Below are positions 1 to 11,800 of a stretch of 64,000 nucleotides of DNA, piece after piece. Origin of the DNA: Clavelina lepadiformis (taxonomy: Eukaryota > Chordata > Ascidiacea > Aplousobranchia > Clavelinidae); assembly GCF_947623445.1 (NCBI RefSeq), contig NC_135245.1:6827501-6891500 (forward strand), read 5' to 3'. The notes beneath the pieces were generated by a model. That model had not been told where the DNA came from and searched no databases. It saw nothing but the letters and a program-made list of their open reading frames with translations. A program made the position numbers and the translations under genes. Every line of letters starts with the position of its first letter. The first letter of the stretch is position 1.

Positions 1-167
1 ACAACAAGCCGATATATAGCATTTCAAAATCGTTTTATATGACGTTTCAAAATTGTACATCATAAATAGCTAGCTTTTGTATGTATAAATGTGACATTTA
101 CATTTCATTTCAACGCATTCTACAACTGTTTTTCAAAAACTGGGACAAAAAAGGTTAAGAAACACTG
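1..167. mobile_element. Right end of a hAT-like DNA transposon entering from outside the window
   Basis: The sequence ends with AAGAAACACTG at 157-167, which read on the minus strand is CAGTGTTTCTT, the usual terminal motif of many hAT elements. It is followed inward by CTTTTTTGTCCC, a typical subterminal tract. The other end and the target duplication lie outside the window, so this rests on one terminus only. A related terminus (CAGTGTTTCT) is seen complete at 54800-55870. Confidence 0.4.
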
Positions 168-647
168 CTATAACTGGTATATGATATCTATGTAATATAC
201 CTTTATTGCTTTATCCTTTGAATAAGAAAAGCGCATGCAGGAGTGCTCGACTTATATTACATTTTATTACTTTATCTCCGGTTACAACTTTGCGTCCTTG
301 CATTCTTCCTTTAACAAGAATAATGTCATTTCACCAAAAAATAATTGTTCCATATTTGCAGTTATTTTGCATATATGCATATGTTCCATAAAATGCACAT
401 TTAATCTGCCACTCATTTGTGTTTTAGTACAACTGTAAAAATTCAGAAGTTTTTTCCCCACCTGAAATGATTTTTGGTCAGTAGCCCATAATATTCTGCC
501 AAGACATTTAGTAGTTTTTTGACTGCTGTTTTAGTAGTCTAATAAAACTGCTTCGGAGTTGCCCAATGCGATTAAATTTAACCATGCGTGAGAGATAGAA
601 TTCATGTAACAGCTCACGATAGAAAGATACCACCTTTATGGTGTACC

Positions 648-1572
648 GACACTTAATCACGCGACACTTAATCACGCGACGCTTAATCACCGACACTTAA
701 TCACTAGGACACTTAATCACGCGACACATAATCACTAGGACATTTAATCACGCGACACATAATCACTAGGACATTTAATCACGCGACTTGGATACTTAAT
801 CACGCGACATTTAATCACGCGACACATAATCACTTGGATGTCGGAAAAGCGTGAGGAAAATTCAGTAATTCAAGCTCGTGTGCATCTCTCTGTGGGGATG
901 GCGATGTGGATTGCTTTTAAGGTTGGCCTAAAGCCAAAGGCTATTAGTCTTTCTTTTAAAACTCCCCGACAATTGTCTTTGACTCCGTTGCGCCGGCTTT
1001 CTCTATAATGTTTCTTTAAATCAACACCAGCTTCATAAAGTCTAATTGTTATATTGTCCGAAGTAAGTTGTATCACAATAGAAACATTTTCATCATCTTT
1101 TCACATTTAAACAAAACTATAACTCCAATTCAGTAATGAACAGTCCAGAAGGTAAAACTGATATTATGTGTAGAGACAAGAAGGGGAGATTTTAACCAAA
1201 CCTTAGTTTTTATACAAACACATTAGCCAATCAGGAAATAACATGTCATTTTGCATTGCTACGTATAACCTATGTAATATCTAACATTATTCTATTGTCA
1301 CCGAAGCTCTTGACCAAAGTACCATCAAAACGTTACACCGTAAAATACAATGTTAGTTGCATGTAAATATGCATGTACTTGTTACAATGTAAATTGTAAA
1401 TGTAAATAAACATTGTAAATGTGTGATTAAATGTCGCGTGATTAAATGTCCTAGTGATTATGTGTCGCGTGATTAAATGTCCTAGTGATTATGTGTCGCG
1501 TGATTAAGTGTCGCGTGATTAAATGTCCTAGTGATTATGTGTCGGTGATTAAGTGTCGCGTGATTAAGTGTC
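648..1572. repeat. Foldback-type element with inverted tandem-repeat arms
   Basis: The left arm (648-836) is a run of about ten short units of the form GACAC(T/A)TAATCACGC or GACATTTAATCACTAG. The right arm (1423-1572) is made of the same units in reverse complement (GTGATTAAGTGTCGC, GTGATTATGTGTC, GTGATTAAATGTCC). The 586 bp between the arms is unrelated and has no convincing gene. Long inverted arms built of tandem repeats are the hallmark of Foldback/FARE-type DNA transposons. No transposase is seen and I could not identify a target duplication (flanks GGTGTACC and ACCAAACC). Confidence 0.75.
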
Positions 1573-2875
1573 ACCAAACCCCTCTTTATGCCCATCAAAA
1601 TAAAATGTGAATATATTAATCAGTCAGAAAATGAATAAACTTTACATTATAATTCCAAACAACATTTACCAAATTAGAACATTCCAAACAACAACAAAAT
1701 TGTGATACACAAGAAAGAAAATCAACCCACTTGGATATTTCAAACTGGAAATTTGCAGTCATGAAATATCCAAAACTGATATTAAAAATGAGGAAGAATT
1801 AAAACAGAATTTTCAAATGGAGAAATTCGAAACATTTCGTTTGATTTGGTTTTGTACATTTGCTTAATCGTTTCAGTTTTGGTTAATTTTGTGCCAGATG
1901 ACTCCATTTTATTATTTTTATTGTTGTGGATTTTATTTTGGTATTTTCTAAATCGAAATTTTTTATCATTTTTTTAGTTGTTATTAGAAGAATTCATTTG
2001 ATTTAAACTCGATTAGTTCAGCAAATTTACTATCATTTACAGTTATATTCTGGTTACATTTTGTCGCAAGAGACGAAAATAGCACAACCTTTCTCAAACT
2101 GTGGCTCTCAACCCACTTTTGGGCCCACAGAGTTGTGCTGAAAGGTTGCAATTACATTTTACTCATAAACAGCCATAGTTTTTGCCATGTCCCAATCATT
2201 GTGTCATACAGATATTGAGTCACAAAGAAACTTTGGTTAAAAACTCTGTAAAATAACATCACATCAAGAAACAGTTGAATGATAATTTCGTTAATCAAAA
2301 TTGGCTCTTCGTCTAATCAAACTTAGTCAATTAAACCAATAGAATAAACCGACATTATGTCATAAAAATGGGTTAGTTTGTGCAAGATAACAAAACCAAC
2401 AAGTTTTAGAGTTGTTCAGGTTATATGCATTTTGTTCAAAATTTCTGGTACTATACTAAGATGTGTCAACTACCAATACCGATTGTTAAGCTAAAATACA
2501 GATTCAGCTAAGCAGCGATTCTGTGCAGTGATGTGCATAATACTAATGATTCATGTACCGTAATATCTGATATTTAATCTAATGGGCCTTTCTGGGAAGG
2601 AGCTACTTTGCTCACTAGGGAACAGAGCCATCCCATCTGCTTTAACGTAGGCTTTTCATCTCAGCAAATAAGCTAGATTTCAACTAAAATTGAGGCTGAA
2701 CTGCATGCTTAATATATGTCAGCCGATTTTGCTCAACTTTTCAAATGTGACGAATTGTGCAATTTGTAATCTGTAGTGTGTTTGTGTGCAAATGACATTA
2801 CCAGTGCTATATTAAAGGGAACACTGTTAATGAAATAAATTATATTCTACCGAGTTAGGAGGTAAAGTGTGTTGA
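1573..2875. other. Spacer without a recognisable gene
   Basis: AT-rich sequence with no supported coding exon. Undetected 5' exons of the CATSPERB-like gene could lie here or left of the window, because that family is longer at the N-terminus than what I can reconstruct. The tract near 2085-2150 has a hAT-end flavour (TTTCTCAAACTGTGG) but no partner end was found. Confidence 0.5.
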
Positions 2876-5800
2876 TTGTCATGCAAACCAATTACAGATC
2901 AATTGTCTGGTGATGTAAGTCTGTCTGAAGTCAGAAATGAACAGCGTGTAACTGCATGCTTGTTTCTTACCTTGTTGGAAAGTGACTGTCAGATTGTTGC
3001 TCATACTTTTGCAATCCAGGGATGCGACACGAAATGGTATATCCTCATTAAGAGTTCCAGTCATCAAAAATACTACATAATGGAATATTCAGGTAGTAGC
3101 CTATTTTAAAGTGCTTTAAAGCTTAAAGTTAAGGGCAAGTCCAAAAACAAGTTGGTCTTAAATGAAAAACTAATTGTCAGTAAATACACTGGTAAAGGGA
3201 TTTGTGCTAATTTGAAATAGTTAAGCGTTTATTTCCATAAATAAGTGGCAAAAAATGCAAATTCATCACTTAATTATGACGGGGATGGCAGTTCTTATTA
3301 CGTCATAATAAAAGAAACAGTAAGGAATATTCAGGTATTTATATCAAACATGAATAAAAATTTTTCTGTAAGACATGTAAAGAGTACCAGTAATAGACCT
3401 ATAATTGTTGCGTACTTACGTGAATAACTCGAAGAATTTGTACTGATTAACCTAAAGGCTAACCTACAATACAGTATAATTCAGTCTTGGCTGTTGACTC
3501 TAACCTAATCGGTAGCCAGTAACTGCGGTAAAACAAGAACGCTTTACCAGTTCATTTACTATCATTTGTGACATTCCAATGCTAAAAACAAACATTACTT
3601 ATCTAAGGAGACATATTTCATCCAAAATGCATTTGCTAGTCTACCATATGTAATACCAACCCTACTCATCAAGCATATTTAGTTTTACATTGTGATATCA
3701 TAATGACTGCCCTCTTCGCCATAATAGGAGGCCAAACTGCCGTAACTGCTTAACCACTACATATTTTTTTAAATCCTTTCACCAGTACATTTACAGACAA
3801 CTATTCTTTGTTTTAAAGCCTAGTTGTTACTTTTACAATAGTTGTGCTATTTTGTTTAAAAGCTTTCAGTCAAAATAATTGGAGACTTTTGAAAGAGTTT
3901 GGTTCACACTTGCCCAGTTCTGCTTCAAACAATTTTACAGAACAAATGCTTTTTGATCCGCCCCAAACTCCTGTGACAGGTATACTTTTTATAATCTCAG
4001 TGTGGTGTAACTTATTTTTATCACTTCCCACAAATCAAAGTCAGCCTATATGTATGCGCCAAATTATATTGAATGTGTAAAGTTTAAGACATAAAAATGG
4101 TATTTTCAACTAAACTAATGAAATTGTGTACGTGGTATTTGTGATTATGCTTTTCCTTGTGATTACAAGCTTTAGCTGTCTATCGGTATATACATGCTGA
4201 TAAACTCTATAATTAAGGCTTAAGAGAAACTATCATCGAGTTTTACCTGAGCCAAGTTGTAGGATAATCTATTCAATAAGACAAGGTTTAGTAATTTATT
4301 TTGTGTTGTGATTCTTACAAACATAAAAAATTGTTTGTTAGCTTTACAAAAATCAAGAAAGCAAACAACGTTAAATTGGCAGTGATTATCAGTGGAAGAG
4401 CAGAAATAAAAGTTTCTTTCAACTTTAATATGTTAGATACAGTATGTATATTTCGCGTAACGGCATAATAACATATTAAAGTTGACAGATCCGTGAATTG
4501 CGTCTGCAATTATTACTTATTATCATTCAATATATAAATATATAGGGTCATCATCAGAGATAGTAAACCGACTTGGGTGGTTTTAGCCTTCATATAAAGT
4601 TACTTGCAAGAATTGATTGGAGAAAATAATTTTAGCTTAAAACTTTGTTTGTCACCTTACCCTATACCAGGTGTTACAATCATGGCGCCACTATTGTGGG
4701 TTGTGGAATTTATATCCATGATGTTAAATTTCTGTTTTATTTTATCTTCATGGCCTTAAAGTTGTGTAGAACTTGCATACTATTGTATCGAAGAATACCC
4801 TCAAAGCAAAACAAATTAATTTTTTTAGAGAAAGGTATTTGTATGGTTAACTTTTACTGCTATATTTATGGTATTGTAATCTTTGCTTTACTTAAACTCT
4901 GTAACTCTAAAGTCTTTGCTTTACTTAAACTCTGCGATGATTCCTCATTGCTTGAACCCTGAAGTACTGTTTAAAAACATTGCGTTACATTTTCTTAATT
5001 ATTTATTTCAAAAAAGTGCTCTGTATTGCATATACATATGATTATTATGAAACACACTTTGTGCAGGAATTTCAATGAACTTGACTAAAATTTCTGAAAT
5101 GACTACATTCGACGGAGAATTGTTTCTATCTGGTAACGTTTTGCTGGTTTTTGACAAAAAGAGTCAAATACTTACTCTTGTATGGAATGGAGTCAGTGAT
5201 GCTGGTACCAGTAACACAATTACACAACTCGCCTTCAGTAAAAGACAAAAAAGTTTTTCGTTTGTTACTGAAAATGGCTATTTATGGCATGCCATGTATC
5301 GAGGCATCGAGGGTGGAGTATTCTTAAATAAAAACAAAAAAGTCATTTCTGAATATACAAATACCCAAATCAACAATGTGCTATGCTTGATGTATGATTC
5401 TCATAATTCACTGTATGCATTAGCAGTTACAAATGGCAGTGTCAAAAGATTTTTCATTGAAACAGCTGTTCCACAAAAAGGTTCGTCCCACCAAGTGCGA
5501 TTACTCTTGTGAAATAAACTCATGCATGATGTTTTATTCATATATAAGGTCAAAGAATTTCTGACAATTTTTATGGCATGTTCTTTATTAATAAGCTTTC
5601 TGTTATATTGAAGAGAGGAAAATCCTGCGCAGAAGATTTTCTTGTCCAAGATTGTTAACTAAATCTTGGCAAAGAGAATTTGTTATAAACCCACCTAGGG
5701 TCTGGCCTGCACGACCAATGGCTTTTGCAACAAAAAGTGACAGCAACATCATTGATGACACATTTTACCACAATGAAATGACTTTTTATAATACTTCTGA

Positions 5801-8800
5801 TTTACATGCTTACGCAATAGCTACTTTCATGATCTTTCAAAAGCAGGTAATTTCTTTCTGGTGTTGGGACCACGGGATTTCACCAAACTGCTAATTAAGC
5901 TTAAGACGTGTTATTTGATACAGCAGATACCGCTTAATACATCCACGGTTAATACTACCAACCGCTTATTACATCCAAACTGCTTGGAATGGAATTTTCC
6001 TTTGCCTTTCCCATTTCAAAAACCTCAGTTAATACATCCAGCCACCGCATAATACATCCACTTTCGTTTCCCCATGCAGGCCAATTGTTCTTTACTGTGT
6101 ACAAATAATGGGTCATTTTAAACGGCAGTGCATTAAATGGCATATTATGATGAAACAATAGTCAATCCTGGACTGTATCTATTCAAACGGAGTGTGTGGG
6201 AACAGCAGTCATTGTAGTCATTAGTGTTATGAAAGCAGAAGTAGATGATCATTTGAGAAAGACATTCCCTCCTAGACAACCTTCATTGCACAAGTTTTTA
6301 AATAAATACATTAAATTTTGAATAAATACAGTAAATTTAATGATTGCATTTTTACCCCCAGTGGGTTGTTAAGCGGCACTGTTTATATAATTCAGTTGTT
6401 ACAAGCACCGCTAATTACTTCCAAAATCAGCTGGCCCGAGGTGGAAGTATTAACTGGTGTCTACTGTAGTTGGATTACTTTTTTCTACAACGGCTTATAA
6501 TACCTACCATAAACTTAAGTATGGTAACTGCTGTAACAACTGAACTGACTATATGATAAAAGAGTTTTTTATGGCATTACTTATTTTCTTTATCAATTTT
6601 TATGATCAATTTACGTCTGATGTAAGTTTTTTGCATTTTCTGTCAATATCCATTACTTAAAAAGGTTGATGCACCACTACATACCATACGTATCATGTGG
6701 TTTTTTTCTTATTCTGTAAATCTCAGGATGGAATGGTAATGTTGGGAAATTTCTTTTCCAGGATTTCAAATTTGTTCCCAAAGTTCCAACACCTTAATAT
6801 CTATGTGTTGTAAGTTAGCTGACTTAGTTTGTAACTATCTTCTACAAACTGGTTAATTTCAAACTGTAGAGAATCGGGGAAAAGTTATGGTGGAGAAGTG
6901 TACAAAGAGATATCAGTTCACAGTGGTACTTCCACAACACAGGCGTTGAAGACTATATTGAGTATCTATTTGTAAACAATTTATTCTCAGAAAATCAAGT
7001 ATACTCATATTTATCGCAATATGACTATCAAATTAATCAGAAACGAGTTTCCTCTGATTGCGTTATCCCACCAACTATATACTTAGACAAAGATAAGACA
7101 GTCAGGTGAGCTATTGTTGTCGAGTAAACAATATATATTCTTAATATTATAAAATTGTATTGTATATTGCACTCGCTGTATATTGCAGTTTTACTGACTG
7201 AATCTTAGGTTAAATATAACGCTCACACCTGGATCAAATGTTCCACTGCTAACCTCATCTCAGCTGCAACTGTTTGCAAGTCTTTCTAATAATGATCTTC
7301 TTGACATCAGAATAACAAGGTTTTATCATCCAATTGATGCTATTTTTCAGGTAACTTATTGACAGTGCATAGGTATTTAGTGCATTCCTTTAATCTTTTA
7401 GTGATGTTTTGCCAATGTTACTCATTTACTCAAGTCTAAAAAGGTGGAATAGTTAATCTTAATTTGTAGTGAATGTTTTGATATATTAAATCATTTTCTA
7501 CTATTTTGTATGATACATTATATTTTAGGTATAGTAAAATTTCATCATAAGATGTCACAATGACTGAGAAGTTAGTGTTTATATTTACATTTTTGTGTGC
7601 AACTTTGTGTTCAATTGTATTAAGGTAGATATAACTGGGCAGCAATTAGAACAGAATCCACCCGGAAAATATCTTCAGTCTGTCACTGCTTCTCTCTGGC
7701 CATGGTTGCCTGGTGGTTCTTACAATATTACTCCAAGCGAAGGTCTTAGCCAGATAAAAAATTTGATAGCTAAACTTTGATGATGATTCAGTCACTCAAT
7801 TAGCTTTGTTGTTGCCTAATCGTCGAAGATAGTTAGATGATGTTATAGTAAATTAATATTATATCAGCCTATGAAACTTAAACTAGCAAACAAAACTGTT
7901 GGAACGTTGATAAAAAATACTAGAATGCAAGCTTATTTAACTGGTTTTGTTTTACTTAAAATTTTGGAAAACTCAAATCACGTTTACTGGTCTTGGAAAA
8001 ATACGTATTGATATACATTTAACTATAAGTCAAAGCTTTTAACTTGAAATTTTTGTCTCAAGATGTGAGCAACAGTCATTATTTATATTAATTAACCTAA
8101 AACATCTTAAATAAAGTGTTGACTAGCGATCATATCAATGGTAATTGCTGGCATCCTGGAACTTTTTTTTCATTATTTTGATATAATAAATTTTATAATT
8201 TAATCAAGGCTGGCACTATTTCACTGGAAAAAATTGTGCGTTCGAAGTCATTTTGCACAGATTCTTGTCACCCTAACTTAAATGTTATAATATAGTAGCC
8301 TAAATTTACCTTCTAAATCTAAATCCAATAAAACCTTAAATAGCTAAGATCAACTTTTTCCATATCCATTCTCCTAACCTAGTGGCCTATCTTTAACATC
8401 ATACTGTGTGACCTACATATGGTGGAACAGTCACTTTGTTTAACCAATATTTTAATCTGTCCTTGTTAGCTTAGTTGATAAATGTTACAATGGTAGAAAT
8501 GTTCGATAATACTTAACACTAGAACAACCAAGTGCGTCAATTGACGCATTTCAAGTATTTAATTTCTTGTATCTCCACCTGGCATCAGCTTTCGACGACA
8601 CTTCTAATTTAGGAAACTCTAAGTGGTTGTATGAATCCATTTAACTTAGCTTTTGCTAGTGTTTTTTGGAAAGTTTTTAATAAAATATGTTATTCATTGT
8701 TGGTTGCATGCTAACCTTTTGAATTGTTTATTAACTATATTTTTTGTCCGCTGCTATTTTGCTAAATATCAGTTTGATTGTTATGATTAAAATACTATTT

Positions 8801-11800
8801 GATATTTAGCTTTGACTTCTTAACACATTTTTTGTTTTTCAGACATAGATTTATTTATTAAAGTTGGATGTCCTCCTGCACTATCATTAGAGTTTGACAG
8901 ACAACAGTCAATTAAAATCCTTGCATCTAGGGGCAGGATTGATACTTTTGAATGTCTTTATGATCTGGGGGATGGAATACCATGCTTTACTACATCAGGT
9001 TACTCAAAACGTTTTCTTGGTGTTTGGAATCTTAATAATGTGTAGCACTTAATCAAGTGATTTAGTTATTGGATTTTGCGGAAAGCACTGCCAATCAGGA
9101 GTGTCAAACTTGTAGACTCCAGAAGACTTTAAATTTGGTCCGCGGAGCATGACGACTATGCTTATAGTAACAAAATGCTCTTATGACTTAACAACAGCTA
9201 TCTTGTTACAAAGCATCTTATTAGTGAGAACTATCGTTTAATTACTACTGGAATACCTTATCGTATGAACTTTTGGATTTTCTTTAAACTCTCATATCAA
9301 TCTGTTTATGTGTTTCCAATTTACTCAGATAGTCTGTTTGTCACAATTGTTAAGACTTTTTAACGACTTGGTCTTTAAACAACAAATTTTAACTAAATGA
9401 ATAGAAACCGATACAAGACAGTTTATAATGCATTTTGGTACACCCTTGCAGGGCCGCTAGCTAAAGGAAAACACCCTCTTTCTTAGGTATTTTTTTCGAG
9501 ACAAGCAGAATACACATGTATGCTTGCAGCAGCAGCAACACTTTGTTGACTTTTTATACTTAAAGTTTTTATCAATTAAAACTTTTGTAACACTGCAAAA
9601 CAATTCTCCTTCGAACTGTGTATTTGATTTTGTCTTAACTAAAGTGCAATGTAAAGAAATCAAACTTTTTATAAATCCAACTCCGATTAATTAATTATCA
9701 AACCAAAAATAGCTGACAAGCATTCAATCTTTACACCACGTTCAATTGTCACAATAATCAATGTGACATAATAAATGATAGATTAGCAGCAAACACCACG
9801 ATTATTACATGTAATTATGTTAACTTCATGTTAAATGAGCTTTCTCGGATACTCAACGACTGCAGCTTTTTTGTGAAAGCTTTTGGATATTGCTGTTTGC
9901 TAATTACTACACCAATTTCGGTACAGTGTGGTAGCAAAGGATGCCACAAGCAAAAAGTCAATATTAGACAACATTACTTAACTTGGGCATGCACATGAAA
10001 ATAATGATATCCTCTTTGAAATTCCCACTAGGCTAAGTTCATATTTGATTTGTTAATGTGGCCTGCATCTTGCTCAAAATTTCCAATGTGGCACTAGTTG
10101 CAATTGGATAGCCCTGCTACAAGTTATTATTTAATGCTGTTATAGTGTTACAATATGCCACTGATATAATAATAACACGTGCTTTTATGGAAAATCTTAA
10201 TTAAAACAATCATTGTAGCTTTGAGTGAAACAGAAAATATTTCAGAATTCGTCACCTCCTTTTATGTCCAAGACCATGTATCAGGAGAACAGACCGCATT
10301 TATGGGTAATTACACACTAAAAGTGGTTGCTGGTGGTGCTGGGTATTGGGAAAATATTGTATACTACACTGACGAAGAAATCAGATTGTACAATTATATG
10401 CCTGGTGACAGGTAGCTGAACAAATATGCTAAAAATTTTGTTTATAGTAATAATTTTTTTGCTGTTGTGAAAAATGTTACTGATGTTAAGTCAATCACTT
10501 GGATTTGATAACAAATACTTTTTAAATTTACTCACTGAATTTCCTTGAACTGTTATTTGTGCAGCGAAGCCCTGCAAAGTCTTGTTTGGACAGTTCTTGA
10601 TACTTCAGACGTTGATAGAATGAAGGATAACAAAACAGACAAACTTATTTTCGATAGCAATAACCCAGCTAGCATAGTGTTTGAGTGTAGGATTGATTCC
10701 CCATGTGGCAGCATACCATTTGGTACTCCCAACCCTGCAGGTAAGAAAAAAATTGTGATGAGATAATTAAGTAATATTAGTGGCATTAGATGAATGGGAC
10801 AAATTATTCATCTGTGACCAAAGTCTTAAGATTTGAATATTACAGAGTGGAATCACAATAGTATTGGTTTTAAAATTGTCAGATTTGAGTTATTCTATCA
10901 CTGGTAATAATACAGAATTCATCAGGCTATAATTTTTAAATGAAAGCTATTTTTTGCGACTTAAAAATAGTTAATTTTATGTGTTATGAAACGCAGAGTT
11001 TTTTGTTGTCATTGAAGCATCAAATAGGGGAGTAGATTCTTCAACCAACTGTGACTTTACAATGAGATTTGCCATTCACTTGATTGGCATTGAACTTAAT
11101 CCTAAATCCCATCTGGCAATTATGCTGGTAAGCTTCTTCTTCTTCAGTATGCAGAACTCAGGAGTGTTTTTTATATTTTAATGAGTGTATTACTGTTGGG
11201 AATGTTTTGTTTTTTTCTTTGTTATGTGGAAAACTGTAACTTACTGTTTTATTAAAAATATACTATGAAATTAAAATATGCTTATGAAATTTTAAAAATA
11301 AGCATTTTCCGAAAGAAAGCATTCTGTTTATTAAATGATTTTTAAACCAGGGTTTTCCAAACTTTTTTCACTGAGGGAGATGTGCTAAAAAGTTAACCAG
11401 TGTTCGGGCCACTCGCTATGTGTGAAGATAGCTGCTTGCCTACAATGCACTAAATATCGTAAAGACCATGAGCAAAAGCATTGGCGGCAAAATTCATTTT
11501 CTAATGAAAATGTTAAATATTAGGCAGAGAAAAATATCGTACAAATCAATAAAAAGTCACACAACTGTAGCGACTCGCTTGTCCCTAAAACTCCAACAGG
11601 GTATCACAAACGCAAAGTTTACGTTGCCAAGTGCTATATAAAATAAAAAACCATAGAAGAATTTATGTAATGAAATGCAAAATGGGCGGATAAAGGATTG
11701 CAATATTTTAATATTCTTCGTGAGAGCAATGAAGCGATGTGAAGATGTGACAGGAATGCTTGTCAGTCATTCTGGTTCTCATGATATTTTGATTTTGAAT

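Noticed and set aside
2085..2150. Possible hAT terminus (TTTCTCAAACTGTGG)
   Set aside because: No matching opposite end or target duplication.
4645..4962. 105-codon open frame
   Set aside because: Lies in a CATSPERB intron and consists partly of a local tandem duplication (TTTGCTTTACTTAAACTCTG twice); no family features and wrong phase for the gene.
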